From Haloarculaceae archaeon H-GB1-1 (GTDB lineage: Archaea; Halobacteriota; Halobacteria; Halobacteriales; Haloarculaceae): DNA of 55,819 nucleotides. The position numbers and the translations under genes are program-made. The stretch covers positions 31,789-87,607 of the forward strand of contig JARUKX010000013.1 in assembly GCA_029688825.1 (NCBI GenBank), given 5' to 3'. Shown in pieces: positions 1 to 8,644 of the stretch. The number at the start of each line of letters is the position of its first letter. Within the stretch, counting starts at the first letter, position 1. The notes under the pieces are model-generated. The model had not been told where the DNA came from. It did not search any database and saw nothing but the letters and a program-made list of their open reading frames with translations.

Positions 1-130
1 ACTACACAGACATGACAGAGTGAAAATCCCTAATGTGAATACTAAAGATCATATTTCGAACGGTCGTGAATCGCGAGGGACGCCGGTCGACGGACGCTGG
101 TCCGGCACCGCTGACCGCTGGCGCGCGTTC

Positions 131-1315
131 CTACGGGAGTTCGGACAGCACCCGGTCGAGGTCGTCGAGCTCGATCGTCGCGACGTCCGCCGACGTCTCG
201 TGGTAGTCGAGTTCCTTGAACCCGGTGCCGGTGGCGACGCACACGACGTCGTCTGTCGGGGCGACGTCCCCCTCACGCGCAAGCTTCCGGACGCCAGCGA
301 GCGGCACTGCCGACGACGGTTCGACGCACAGGCCCGCCTTCGTCGAGAGCGCAGCGGTGGCGTCGAGGATCTCGTCCTCGGTGACCGAGACGACTGCCCC
401 GTCGGTCTCGCGGGCGGCGGTCAGCGCCCGGGTTCCGCTGGGCGGGTCGTTGTTCCCGATCGAGTACGCGACGGTCTCGGCGGACTCGACGCGAGAGACG
501 GTCGACGCGCCCTCGCGATACGCCTGGGCGATGGGGTCACAGACCGCGGCCTGGACCCAGAACAGCCGGGGCATCGCGTCGATGAGGCCAGCATCGCGGA
601 GTTCTCGCAGCCCCTTCCAGGTGGCGCTGGCGTGGCCGCCGCTGCTGACGGGCAGCGCGATCGCGTCGGGGACGTCGGGCGCGAACGCCTCGCAGATCTC
701 CAGCGCGGTCGTCTTCTGCCCGGCGGTCCGGAGCGGTGAATCGGAGTTCGTGAACGAGACGGTCTCGGGACTGGACCGCTCGACCGTGTCGTAGTAGAGC
801 CGGCCGTAGTCTCCGTCGACGCGGCGGAGGGTGGGGCCGAACTGACCGATGGCTCGCACCCGAGCGTCGGAGATGTCGTCGGGGACGAGGGTGAGACACT
901 CCAGGCCACAGCCTGCGGCGTGGGCGGCCATGCTCATCGCCATGTTCCCGTGCGACACCGTTCCGACCCACTCGACGCCACGTTCGCGCGCGGCCGTCAC
1001 GGCGACCGCACTGCCCCGGTCCTTGAAGCTACCCGTTGGATTCGCGCCCTCGTGTTTCACGGACAGGCGACAACCGCCGTAGTCGTCGAGCCGGGACGTC
1101 CGAACGAGCGGCGTCCCGCCAGCGGCGGCCGCCAGGTCCGACGGGTCGCTCACCGGGAGGAACTCGGCGAAGCGCCACATCGACTGCTCGTCGCCGTCCG
1201 GCCAGTCGTCCACCTGCGGGTCGAGGTCGTACCAGAGCGGTTCCCCACAGGAACACCGCTGGTCCGTCGCCTCCGAGCGGGCACCACACGCGTAGCAAAC
1301 TGTCGCGTCTTCCAT
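131..1315 (-). CDS. Threonine synthase-like PLP-dependent lyase
   Basis: A 394-residue fold-type II PLP enzyme. The N-terminus holds a rubredoxin-like zinc ribbon (CYAC then CSC within the first 30 residues), as in many archaeal threonine synthases. The PLP lysine lies in NPTGSFKDRG, the substrate/phosphate loop in SHGNMAMSMA, and a Gly-rich cofactor loop (VATGTG) is near the C-terminus. The open frame runs 100 codons further upstream, but that extension lies over the neighbouring gene and is low-complexity; the ATG at 1315 has a TATA-like AGTATTGGT about 27 bases upstream, so I start there. Threonine synthases make threonine from O-phosphohomoserine, but in this catabolic setting a different beta/gamma-elimination or racemase-like role is possible. 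It lies downstream of the methyltransferase gene on the same strand, 124 bases apart. Confidence 0.85.
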   Translation of the reverse strand: MEDATVCYACGARSEATDQRCSCGEPLWYDLDPQVDDWPDGDEQSMWRFAEFLPVSDPSDLAAAAGGTPLVRTSRLDDYGGCRLSVKHEGANPTGSFKDRGSAVAVTAARERGVEWVGTVSHGNMAMSMAAHAAGCGLECLTLVPDDISDARVRAIGQFGPTLRRVDGDYGRLYYDTVERSSPETVSFTNSDSPLRTAGQKTTALEICEAFAPDVPDAIALPVSSGGHASATWKGLRELRDAGLIDAMPRLFWVQAAVCDPIAQAYREGASTVSRVESAETVAYSIGNNDPPSGTRALTAARETDGAVVSVTEDEILDATAALSTKAGLCVEPSSAVPLAGVRKLAREGDVAPTDDVVCVATGTGFKELDYHETSADVATIELDDLDRVLSELP

Positions 1316-1439
1316 GGCGACATCCTGTACCGCCGTCACCAATACTCTTCTGCCGGCCCCGTGGCTCGTGCCCGAGCGTCGAGGTGCGGAGTCCGTGAAC
1401 CTGTGCGTGAGGTGCGGTCCCGAGCAATGGCGAGGCGTC

Positions 1440-2900
1440 TCATGAAGAGGACAGGGCGTCCTCCTTCCCGCGTTCGACGTAGGACTCCAGGTCGTGCTGG
1501 ACGTCGTCGTCGAGGGGCGGAGCCTCGTACTCGGCCAGCAGGTCCGCTTTTCGCTCGTGGGCACGCTCGAACGCGTCCATCGCCCCCTGGTCGTCCCAGT
1601 TGTCGTAGGAGTCACGGAAGAACAGGTCGCTGAAGACCGCGTTCTCCTTCGAGTGGGTGAGGGTGTGCCGCTTGTTGAGGAAGTGCCCGCCGGGCTCGAT
1701 CTCCGCGATGAGGTCCTCGGCGAGCGTCTCCGCCGTCACGTCGTAGCCCTCGCGGAACCGCTCGACGTACCGCAGGGACTCACAGTCCAGGAGGAGCTTC
1801 TCGGGCGAGGACGTCGAGTACGAGTCGAGCATCCCCGCCGCGTGGTGGACGAGGTCCACGCCGCTCTGGAGCGTGACGAACAACTGGAGCATCGACTCGG
1901 CTCCAGCCTGCATGTCGGGCGTCTTCGCGTCCGTCAGCGACCCGCCCGCCCGCGACGGCACGTCGTAGAAGCGGCTCATCTGTCCGGCGAAGGCGACGCA
2001 CAGCGCGCCCTCCGGGCTGCCGATGGCGAACGACCCATAGCGGACGTCGACGTTCGAGGTCGGCAGCCCGTAGACGATTGGCGTCCCCTCGTTCACGAGC
2101 TGTGCGATGACGTTGCCCGCCAGGATCTCGGCGTTCCCGAGCGCGAGCGTGCCAGCGAGCGTTGCCGGGCCGGAGGCCGATGCCATGACGGCGGGCGAGA
2201 GGAGGACCGGTTGCCCCTCGCTGGCGTACTCGACGAGCCCGCCGACCATCTTCGTGTCCCAGATGCGCGGCGAGACGCTGTTGGCGGTCGCGAAGACGTA
2301 CGGCTTCGAGAGGTCGGGGTCGTCGTTCGCGATGCCTGCCATGTCCAGCGACGCCCGCGCCCGGTCGGCACCCCAGGCTTCCCCCTTGAGCGGTTTGTCG
2401 GAGTACTCGATGGCGCGGCGCATCAGCTCGTAGTGTTTCACCTCCTGGTCGACGTCGTTCGGTTCGCAGTGGTTGTACCCCGTCGTCGTCAGCACGTCCT
2501 GCATCTGGGTCAACTTCACGAACTCCTCGTAGTCTTCCAGTCTAGAGGGGCGGCGGCCGTCCTCGTAGGTGAGGACGTTCGGAGCGCTCCCGCAGGGCGA
2601 GGTCACGGCCGCGCCGTCGCCGACCGTGACGTCGGTGCTGGGATTCCGGCCGTGCAACGTGAACGACCCGGGTGCAGACTCGATGCAATCCATGACGAGC
2701 GACTCGGGGAAGCGGACGAGTCTTTCCTCGCGGTCGACCGCACAGCCGTGTTCGTCGAGCAGGTCGAGCGCGCCGTCGTGGCTCACCCTGATGCCCACGT
2801 CACCCAGCAGGTGGAGGCTGGACTCGTGAATCGCGCGTACTCCGTCCGGCCCCAGTTTCTCCAGCGGACCGACTAGGCGCGTCGAGATGGACTCGGCCAT
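1440..2900 (-). CDS. MttB-family (non-pyrrolysine) methylamine/betaine methyltransferase
   Basis: 486 residues, normal length for the trimethylamine methyltransferase MttB superfamily. Family blocks seen include FTLHGRNP (about 78-85), GSAPNVLTYEDGRRPS (about 103-118), SKPYVFATANSVSPR, YGSFAIGSPEGAL and TDAKTPDMQAGAE. The frame has no internal amber codon, so it is not the pyrrolysine-containing trimethylamine enzyme. Characterised Pyl-free relatives demethylate quaternary amines such as glycine betaine, proline betaine or carnitine, passing the methyl to a corrinoid protein. No corrinoid protein is encoded in this window. A close paralogue lies at 29904-31355. Start is the ATG at 2900, with a TATA box about 27 bases upstream. 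The substrate is not determinable; a betaine or methylamine is inferred from the dimethylglycine and sarcosine oxidases nearby. Confidence 0.88.
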   Translation of the reverse strand: MAESISTRLVGPLEKLGPDGVRAIHESSLHLLGDVGIRVSHDGALDLLDEHGCAVDREERLVRFPESLVMDCIESAPGSFTLHGRNPSTDVTVGDGAAVTSPCGSAPNVLTYEDGRRPSRLEDYEEFVKLTQMQDVLTTTGYNHCEPNDVDQEVKHYELMRRAIEYSDKPLKGEAWGADRARASLDMAGIANDDPDLSKPYVFATANSVSPRIWDTKMVGGLVEYASEGQPVLLSPAVMASASGPATLAGTLALGNAEILAGNVIAQLVNEGTPIVYGLPTSNVDVRYGSFAIGSPEGALCVAFAGQMSRFYDVPSRAGGSLTDAKTPDMQAGAESMLQLFVTLQSGVDLVHHAAGMLDSYSTSSPEKLLLDCESLRYVERFREGYDVTAETLAEDLIAEIEPGGHFLNKRHTLTHSKENAVFSDLFFRDSYDNWDDQGAMDAFERAHERKADLLAEYEAPPLDDDVQHDLESYVERGKEDALSSS

Positions 2901-2922
2901 GTTAGAGGATGTCTCTCAGTAT

Positions 2923-2932
2923 CCTTATACGT
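2923..2932 (-). promoter_or_regulatory. TATA box of the first MttB-like gene
   Basis: On the minus strand this reads ACGTATAAGG, centred about 27 bases before the ATG at 2900, the spacing expected for a leaderless haloarchaeal transcript. The divergent gene at 2983 has its own T-rich box at 2951-2958, also about 28 bases before its ATG, so the two genes are divergently transcribed from an 82-base spacer. Confidence 0.6.
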
Positions 2933-2982
2933 TAGGGACCGTCCCGTATGGCTTTTTGTCTCCACCGGCAGTAGCCGGGGCC

Positions 2983-3951
2983 ATGACAGACGAAGTGGTC
3001 GTGACAGACTACGTTCACGGGGACGTTCGGACCGAACGGGACAAACTCGGCGCTGTGGGTGCCACCGTGCGGTCCGTCGAGGCCGAAAGCACGGCCGACC
3101 TCCTCGACAGCGTCGAGGACGCCCGGGTACTGCTGACCACCAGGGTGGAGATCACGGCCGACGTGTACGCGGCCTTTCCGAGTCTCGAAGCCGTCATCCG
3201 GTACGGGAGCGGGTACGACAACGTCGACGTCGATGCGGCGACCGACTACGGCGTCGCGGTCGTCAACGTCCCCGAGTACTGCAGCGAGGAGGTCGCGACG
3301 CACACCATCGGGCTGATATTGGCCTGCGACCGACGGATCGTCCAGTTCGACCGAGAGGTCCACCGCGGAACGTGGGACCCGGAGGGCCAGTCGGGCATGA
3401 CGCGCCTATCCGAGAAGACGCTGGGCATCGTCGGCTTCGGGACCATCGGCCGGCTCGTCGCGGAGCGGGCGAAGTCGTTCGGGGTCGACCTGCTCGTCCA
3501 CAGCCGGAGCGCCACCCAATCGGATCTCGACGCCTTCGACGCGGAGTCGGTCTCCTTCGAGGACCTGCTGGCCCGGTCGGACGTCGTCACCGTTCACACG
3601 GCGCTCTCCGACCGGACGCGACACCTGTTCGACCGCGCGGCCTTCGAGACCATGCGGGACGGGGCAATCCTCGTCAACACCTCGCGCGGGGGCGTCGTCG
3701 ACCAGGACGCGCTCGTCGACGCGCTGGCCGCGGACGAACTCGCACTCGCCGGGCTGGACGTGCTTGCGGAGGAACCGCCGGCCGACGACGAACCGCTCCT
3801 CGACCGCGACGACGTCGTCCTGACCCCGCACGCCGCGTGGTACTCCGAGACGGCCACCGACGAGGTGCAGCGTCTCGCTACCGAGGAGGCCGTGCGAGTG
3901 GTTCGCGGCGAGCGTCCCCGGAACGTCGTGAACCCGGCGGCGCTGGATTGA
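2983..3951 (+). CDS. D-isomer-specific 2-hydroxyacid dehydrogenase
   Basis: 322 residues, typical for the phosphoglycerate dehydrogenase/CtBP family. The Rossmann loop GFGTIGRLVAERAKSFG starts near residue 149; the catalytic Arg is in VNTSRGGVVD, Glu in AEEPP and His in TPHAAWYSE. It should reduce a 2-oxo acid to a D-2-hydroxy acid, or the reverse, with NAD(P). The frame is open 32 codons further upstream to an ATG at 2887 inside the neighbouring divergent gene; the ATG at 2983 fits the family N-terminus and the T-rich promoter element. It could process 2-oxo acids left after amine oxidation or transamination. Exact substrate unknown. Confidence 0.87.
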   Translation: MTDEVVVTDYVHGDVRTERDKLGAVGATVRSVEAESTADLLDSVEDARVLLTTRVEITADVYAAFPSLEAVIRYGSGYDNVDVDAATDYGVAVVNVPEYCSEEVATHTIGLILACDRRIVQFDREVHRGTWDPEGQSGMTRLSEKTLGIVGFGTIGRLVAERAKSFGVDLLVHSRSATQSDLDAFDAESVSFEDLLARSDVVTVHTALSDRTRHLFDRAAFETMRDGAILVNTSRGGVVDQDALVDALAADELALAGLDVLAEEPPADDEPLLDRDDVVLTPHAAWYSETATDEVQRLATEEAVRVVRGERPRNVVNPAALD

Positions 3952-4003
3952 CGTCTCTTCTCACCTGAGTCGACGAGCCGAGCCGTGTCCGGCCGCCCCA
4001 AGG

Positions 4004-4010
4004 TATAATT
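4004..4010 (+). promoter_or_regulatory. TATA box that fixes the amidase start
   Basis: TATAATT is centred 29 bases before the ATG at 4036 but only 8 bases before the in-frame ATG at 4015. A transcript starting at normal distance from this box could not include the upstream ATG, so translation from 4036 on a leaderless mRNA is favoured. Confidence 0.6.
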
Positions 4011-4035
4011 TGTCATGCGACGACGTGCCACCATC

Positions 4036-5517
4036 ATGGGAGCCGAACGCGGCGTCCGGTCAGCCACGAGGCTGGCCGCGGACATCCGAGCGGGACGCGT
4101 ATCGCCGACTGAGGCCGTCGAAACCTGTCTCGACCGTATCGAACGGCTAGACGGGGAGCTGAACGCCTTCATCACTGTCACCGCAGAACGCGCCCGGAAG
4201 GCGGCACGGCGGGCCGAGCGGGAACTGGCCGACGGGGAACCGCGCGGGCCGCTCCACGGCGTTCCCGTCGCCATCAAGGACTCGCGGCCAGTGGCGGGCG
4301 TGCGGTACACGATGGGGTCGAAACTGCTCGCGGACGAGGTCGCCGACGAGGACGACGAGGTCGTGGGGCGACTGCGAGACGCCGGGGCCATCGTCGTGGG
4401 GAAGACGAACCTCCCGGCGTTCGCGCTCACGGGCGTGACCGACAACCGCCTCGTCGGCCCGACGGCGAACCCCTTCGACCACGAGAAGGTGGTCGGCGGC
4501 TCCTCGGGCGGGAGCGCGGCGGCGGTGGCCGCTGGACTCGTCCCCGTCGCGCAGGGCGAGGACGGCGGCGGTTCGCTCCGGATTCCGGCCTCGACCTGCG
4601 GGGTCTACACGATGAAGCCCACGTTCGGGCGAATCGGCGAGATGGCCCCCAACAGACCCGACGCGTTCGGACACACCCCGATGCAGTGTGCGGGGCCGCT
4701 CACCCGGACCGTGGACGACGCCGCGCTGCTGCTCGACGTGCTCGCCGGTCCCCACCCGGGCGACCCCTTCAGCCTGCCGGCGGCGGAGGGGAGTCTCAGG
4801 GAGGCCACGGACGACTCCATCGCGGGACTCGACGTCGCCGTCTCCCCGAACCTCGGCCTGTACCCCATCGACGAGCGGGTTCGCGAGACCGTGCTGGACG
4901 CCGTCACGGCGTTCGAAGAAGCGGGCGCGTCGGTCCGCGAGGTCACCCCAGACTTCGACCACTCACGGACGGCGATCACGAACGCGTTCATGCTCCAGAG
5001 CAGCGTGCTCACGGCACGGTTCGGTGAGCTACTGGAGGCGAATCACGGCGTCGACGTCACCGGCGCGGACCGCGAGGACCTCCTCCCGTACGTCGCCGAC
5101 CAGTTCGAGGCGGGTCACGAGCCGTCGGCGATGGAGTACAAGGCGGCCGACGTCGTCCGCACCGCCGTCCTCGACACCGTCCGGTCGGTCTTCGAGGAGT
5201 TCGACCTCCTCGTCTCGGCGACGCTGATGGTCCCACCGTTCGAGAAGTCCCGGACCCGGGAGCACCCGGGCCCGCTCGAAGTCGACGGGACGCGGCTCGA
5301 CGACTCCCGCTGGGGGACGCTCATCGACTGGCGCGCGACCCAGATCTACAACATGACCGGTCACCCGGCGGCCTCGATTCCGGCGGGATTCGTCGACGGA
5401 CTCCCGGTCGGGATGCAGGTCGCTGCCCCGCGGTTCGAAGATGCGACCCTCATCGCCGCGAGCGCCGCGTTCGAGCGCGAGCGACCGTGGCACGACGCGT
5501 ACGAGGACCGGCAGTAA
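4036..5517 (+). CDS. Amidase-signature family hydrolase
   Basis: 493 residues, the usual length for amidase-signature enzymes (GatA/amidase/AtzF-like). The Ser-cisSer-Lys triad is visible: Lys in VAIKDS, then the Gly/Ser-rich signature GGSSGGSAAAVAAGLVPVA followed by the nucleophile region GGSLRIPAS. These enzymes hydrolyse carboxamides, some ureas and allophanate. No GatB/GatC partner lies beside it and GatA would be in a different context, so a stand-alone catabolic amidase is more likely. It follows the hydroxyacid dehydrogenase by 84 bases with its own promoter. In an island full of amidohydrolases it probably contributes ammonia release from an amide. Confidence 0.85.
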   Translation: MGAERGVRSATRLAADIRAGRVSPTEAVETCLDRIERLDGELNAFITVTAERARKAARRAERELADGEPRGPLHGVPVAIKDSRPVAGVRYTMGSKLLADEVADEDDEVVGRLRDAGAIVVGKTNLPAFALTGVTDNRLVGPTANPFDHEKVVGGSSGGSAAAVAAGLVPVAQGEDGGGSLRIPASTCGVYTMKPTFGRIGEMAPNRPDAFGHTPMQCAGPLTRTVDDAALLLDVLAGPHPGDPFSLPAAEGSLREATDDSIAGLDVAVSPNLGLYPIDERVRETVLDAVTAFEEAGASVREVTPDFDHSRTAITNAFMLQSSVLTARFGELLEANHGVDVTGADREDLLPYVADQFEAGHEPSAMEYKAADVVRTAVLDTVRSVFEEFDLLVSATLMVPPFEKSRTREHPGPLEVDGTRLDDSRWGTLIDWRATQIYNMTGHPAASIPAGFVDGLPVGMQVAAPRFEDATLIAASAAFERERPWHDAYEDRQ

Positions 5518-5586
5518 GCCGGGTCGGTCCACCGGGAGTGGGTGGCTCGTCGGGAGACTTTTGCCCGCTGGCTTCGGACGGCGTGC

Positions 5587-6348
5587 ATGGACGAGCAATA
5601 CGCCGTGGAGTCGGCTCGCGCGGTCGATGCCGCCGAATCCGTGGTCCGCTGGCACGAACTCGTGGCCGACCGTTCGTGGGCCGAGATACGGTTCGACGCA
5701 GTCGTCGTCCCGGCCGGCGGTAGTTCCCGACGACATCGGTACGCGACCCAGGAAACGCTGTACGTCCCGCTGGACGGTCCTGGACAGATCGGACTCGGCG
5801 AAGCGCGTGTGACGGTGCCCCAGCACGGAGTGCTCCGCGTGCCACCGGCAACGCCCCGCCGCATCGTGAACACGGGCGCGGAGAGCCGGACCTGGCTCGC
5901 CATCGGCGCACCCCCCGAGAGCGGCCCGGACGCGGTCCCCGCCAGGGCCGACGAGGACTCGGACCCGGAGTTCGCGGTCGTCGACGTCGGTGACCGGCCC
6001 TTCGAGGGTCCGGGAGAGAACAATTCCGTGCCGTCGCTCAGACTCACCCGCCCGCTCGACGCCACGGAGCTGAAGGTCAACGTCCGGCGGCTCCGCCCCG
6101 GCGACGAGATTCCGCTGCACGTCCACGGCACCCAGGAGGAGGCCTTCGTCCCGCTCGACGGACCCGGCCGGATGCGCGTCGCCGACGAGGAAATATCCGT
6201 CCCCGCGGGGGCCGTGTTCACCGTCCCGCCGTCGACGCCGCGCGGTGCCGTCAACCGCGGCGACGAGCCGCGAGACTGGCTGATGGTCGGCGCACCGCCG
6301 ACGGGCGGACCGGAGCAGTGGGGCGTCGACTACGAGATCCTGGAGTGA
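5587..6348 (+). CDS. Bicupin protein
   Basis: 253 residues with two cupin barrels in tandem. The first contains HRYATQETLYVPLDGPG (about 51-67) and the second HVHGTQEEAFVPLDGPG (about 178-194), each followed by a PPxTPR-type second cupin motif. The two halves are clearly an internal duplication. The first barrel has fewer metal-binding His residues than the second (HxH present only in the second), so only the C-terminal barrel may be catalytic. Related bicupins include dioxygenases, isomerases and ureidoglycolate/ureidoglycine enzymes, but no specific family is recognised here. Start at 5587 is supported by an ACTTTTG element about 27 bases upstream; the longer open frame begins inside this promoter. 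Confidence 0.75.
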   Translation: MDEQYAVESARAVDAAESVVRWHELVADRSWAEIRFDAVVVPAGGSSRRHRYATQETLYVPLDGPGQIGLGEARVTVPQHGVLRVPPATPRRIVNTGAESRTWLAIGAPPESGPDAVPARADEDSDPEFAVVDVGDRPFEGPGENNSVPSLRLTRPLDATELKVNVRRLRPGDEIPLHVHGTQEEAFVPLDGPGRMRVADEEISVPAGAVFTVPPSTPRGAVNRGDEPRDWLMVGAPPTGGPEQWGVDYEILE

Positions 6349-6443
6349 GCATCCGAACCGGCAGCGTGAACGCGCCACGACAGTCGCGCGACCGTGTGAG
6401 CTAGTCACAACATTGATGGCCGAATCGGGTGAATCCCGACCCG

Positions 6444-7349
6444 ATGGAACTCACGATTCTCGGTTCGGGACAGCCGCTGCCGGAGGTCGACCGCGGCGGG
6501 GCGGCGATCACGGCCGACCTCGGCGGCGACAGGGTGCTCGTCGACTGTGGCCCGAAGGCCGTCCACCGCCTGCTGGAGCAGGGCGTCGACATCACGGCCA
6601 TCGAGGACGTGTTCTTCACCCACCACCACGTCGACCACAACGCCTCGTTCCTGTACTTCGCGGTCATCAGCTGGTACGTCGGCCGCACCGACCTGACCGT
6701 GTACGGGCCGCGGGGGACCGAGAGCCTCGTCGACGGCATCGAGTCCATCTACGACCAGACGGTCGAGAGCTGGACCCAGTGGAGCAACCTCGTCGGGGAG
6801 ACGACCCCGAAAGCGGGAATCGACGACGTGGAGACGGTCCACGTCGACCCCGACTTCGAGCACGACGCCGACGGGTGGTCGGTCAGCGCGCTCGCCGTCT
6901 CGCACGACACCGAGATCTTCGACCCGCGGGCGTACCGCTTCGAGGAGCACGAGACGGGGCGATCGTTCGTCTTCTCCGGCGACACCGCGGCCATCCCCGA
7001 GATGGCCGACTTCGCGGCCGGCGCGGACGTCCTCGTTCACGAAGCGAACGCGCTCGGCCCCGACGAGACGCTGCTCCCGAAGACGGAGATTCCGGACCAG
7101 TACCTCGAACCGCCGTTCGAAAAGTACTACGAGTCGTACTTCGACGACGACAGCGCGGAGGGAGTCGAGCGCCACCACACCGCCGCCCCGGAGGCGGCCG
7201 ACCTCGCGGCCGATGCGGGCGTCGACGCGCTCGTTCTAAGCCACCTGAACTGCTATCGGGACGTCGCGCAGGTCCGCGAGCAGGCCGAGGCCCGCTTCGA
7301 CGGCGAGGTGCTCGTCGCCGAGGACGGGCTGACCCTCTCGCGAGCGTGA
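6444..7349 (+). CDS. MBL-fold metallo-hydrolase (RNase Z/sulfatase-like subgroup)
   Basis: 301 residues. Metal motif FTHHHVDHN near residue 57, a second His in ALAVSHDTE, Asp in FSGDTA and a late His in LSHLNC together form the dinuclear zinc site of metallo-beta-lactamase-fold enzymes. The N-terminus (ELTILGSGQPLP) resembles the RNase Z and arylsulfatase-like subgroup, but the RNase Z tRNA-binding exosite arm is not evident, so a small-molecule hydrolase is more likely. An in-frame GTG at 6429 is possible; the ATG at 6444 gives the normal family N-terminus. Its stop is one base from that of the convergent flavoenzyme gene. Confidence 0.82.
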   Translation: MELTILGSGQPLPEVDRGGAAITADLGGDRVLVDCGPKAVHRLLEQGVDITAIEDVFFTHHHVDHNASFLYFAVISWYVGRTDLTVYGPRGTESLVDGIESIYDQTVESWTQWSNLVGETTPKAGIDDVETVHVDPDFEHDADGWSVSALAVSHDTEIFDPRAYRFEEHETGRSFVFSGDTAAIPEMADFAAGADVLVHEANALGPDETLLPKTEIPDQYLEPPFEKYYESYFDDDSAEGVERHHTAAPEAADLAADAGVDALVLSHLNCYRDVAQVREQAEARFDGEVLVAEDGLTLSRA

Positions 7350-7350
7350 G

Positions 7351-8550
7351 CTAGATGCGCTCGACCTCGCCCGCGTACCCCTCGGGGTTGTCCTCGAAGC
7401 GGTCGAGCGAGAAGTACTCGACGTCGACGAGGTCGGTGTCGCCGTCGACGACGAGGTCGCGCAGCAGCTTCCCGACGGCGGGACCGTGCTTGAAGCCGTG
7501 CCCGGAGAAGCCACAGCCGGTGTAACACCCGTCCGGACCGACCTGGTCGATGACGAAGTCGTGGTCCGGCGTGCTGGAGTAGATGCCGCAGTACTGCCCC
7601 TTGATGTCGGCGGCCGCCAGGTCGGGCACGAAGTCGTCGAGGTCGTCGACCATCCGGAGGATGGCGTCCTGGTCCGGGTTGTCCGAGTAGGCATCGGGGT
7701 CGACCGTCTCGCCGCGGTGGTGGGTCGCCACCAGCACGCCCTCGCCGAAGTCGGGTCGCATGTACCAGCCCTCGCCCGGGGGTCCGCCGGACGGGACGAG
7801 GTCCGGATAGGCCGAGACGAAGTCCTCGGGCGGGTCGAGGATGAGGATCTGCTCGCGGGTCGTCTCGATGGGCACCTCGACGCCCACCTGCGAGAGGAGT
7901 CGCGGCGTCCACGGACCGGCCGTGACCACGACGTCGTCGGTCGCGACCGTCTTCGCGTCCGTCTCGACGGCCGCCACCGCGCCGTCCTCGACGACGATAT
8001 CCTCGACGGCGACGCCGGTGACGACGGTCGCACCCTCGTTCTGCGCGGCGCGCGCGAACCCACCCGCAACGTCCGTGCCGTCGGAGTACGCCGCGTCGTC
8101 GTCGCTCACGCCGAACTCGATGCCGTCGAAGTCGAGCATCGGATATCGCTCTTCGAGTTCCTCGCGTTCGAGGCGACTGACGGGAATGTCCATGGCTTCG
8201 AGTGTGTCGTAGCCGCTCATCGCGAACGCCTGGGAGGCCTCGTCGCCCTGCCCTCCGTACCGGACCATCGGATTGGGTTCGTAGGCGATCGACTCGCCGA
8301 GTTCGGCGTCGAACTCGCGGTAGAACTCGTGGCTCCACCGCGCGGTCTTCGAGTAGACCTCCTTGTCGCCGTAATGATGGCGGATGATGGCCGAGGAGTC
8401 GCCGGTCGACCCGCTCGCGATCTGGTCTTTCTCGAGGAGAAGGACGTCCCGGTCGGACTCTGCCGCGAGGAAGTAGGCCGTCGCGGCACCCATGATGCCG
8501 CCGCCGATTATGGTCACGTCTGTGCCGTCTGGTACGTTTACGCCAGGCAT
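7351..8550 (-). CDS. FAD-dependent amine oxidoreductase (DAO/sarcosine oxidase-like)
   Basis: 399 residues of the D-amino-acid-oxidase/sarcosine-oxidase superfamily. N-terminal dinucleotide fold VTIIGGGIMGAATAYFLA, then TGDSSAIIRHHYGDKE, and a C-terminal FAD loop around CGFSGHGFKHGPAVG. Such enzymes oxidise the C-N bond of N-methyl or secondary amino acids (sarcosine, N-methyl-tryptophan, proline, glycine). It is a paralogue of the enzyme at 41962-43170, sharing SSAI-RxxYG and the AYSDGTD(V/A)AxGFARAAQ block. The open frame extends 26 codons upstream, but the ATG at 8550 has a CGTTTTGAG element about 27 bases before it. It sits next to the large dimethylglycine dehydrogenase-like gene, suggesting consecutive N-demethylation steps. 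Confidence 0.87.
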   Translation of the reverse strand: MPGVNVPDGTDVTIIGGGIMGAATAYFLAAESDRDVLLLEKDQIASGSTGDSSAIIRHHYGDKEVYSKTARWSHEFYREFDAELGESIAYEPNPMVRYGGQGDEASQAFAMSGYDTLEAMDIPVSRLEREELEERYPMLDFDGIEFGVSDDDAAYSDGTDVAGGFARAAQNEGATVVTGVAVEDIVVEDGAVAAVETDAKTVATDDVVVTAGPWTPRLLSQVGVEVPIETTREQILILDPPEDFVSAYPDLVPSGGPPGEGWYMRPDFGEGVLVATHHRGETVDPDAYSDNPDQDAILRMVDDLDDFVPDLAAADIKGQYCGIYSSTPDHDFVIDQVGPDGCYTGCGFSGHGFKHGPAVGKLLRDLVVDGDTDLVDVEYFSLDRFEDNPEGYAGEVERI

Positions 8551-8644
8551 ACCGGACAGTGAACCCCTCGGCTCAAAACGTCTTCGGCGGTCGGGTGAGG
8601 GAACCGGAGGGGCCTGACGGACGGCCACCGTAGCGGCCGCGCGG

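Noticed and set aside
1440-2900. Pyrrolysine-encoding trimethylamine methyltransferase (mttB proper)
   Set aside because: The frame has no in-frame UAG, and no pyl genes were seen in the window; it belongs to the non-pyrrolysine branch.
6444-7349. RNase Z (tRNA 3'-end processing)
   Set aside because: The metal site fits the broad family but no flexible exosite arm was recognised, and the catabolic setting argues for a small-molecule hydrolase.
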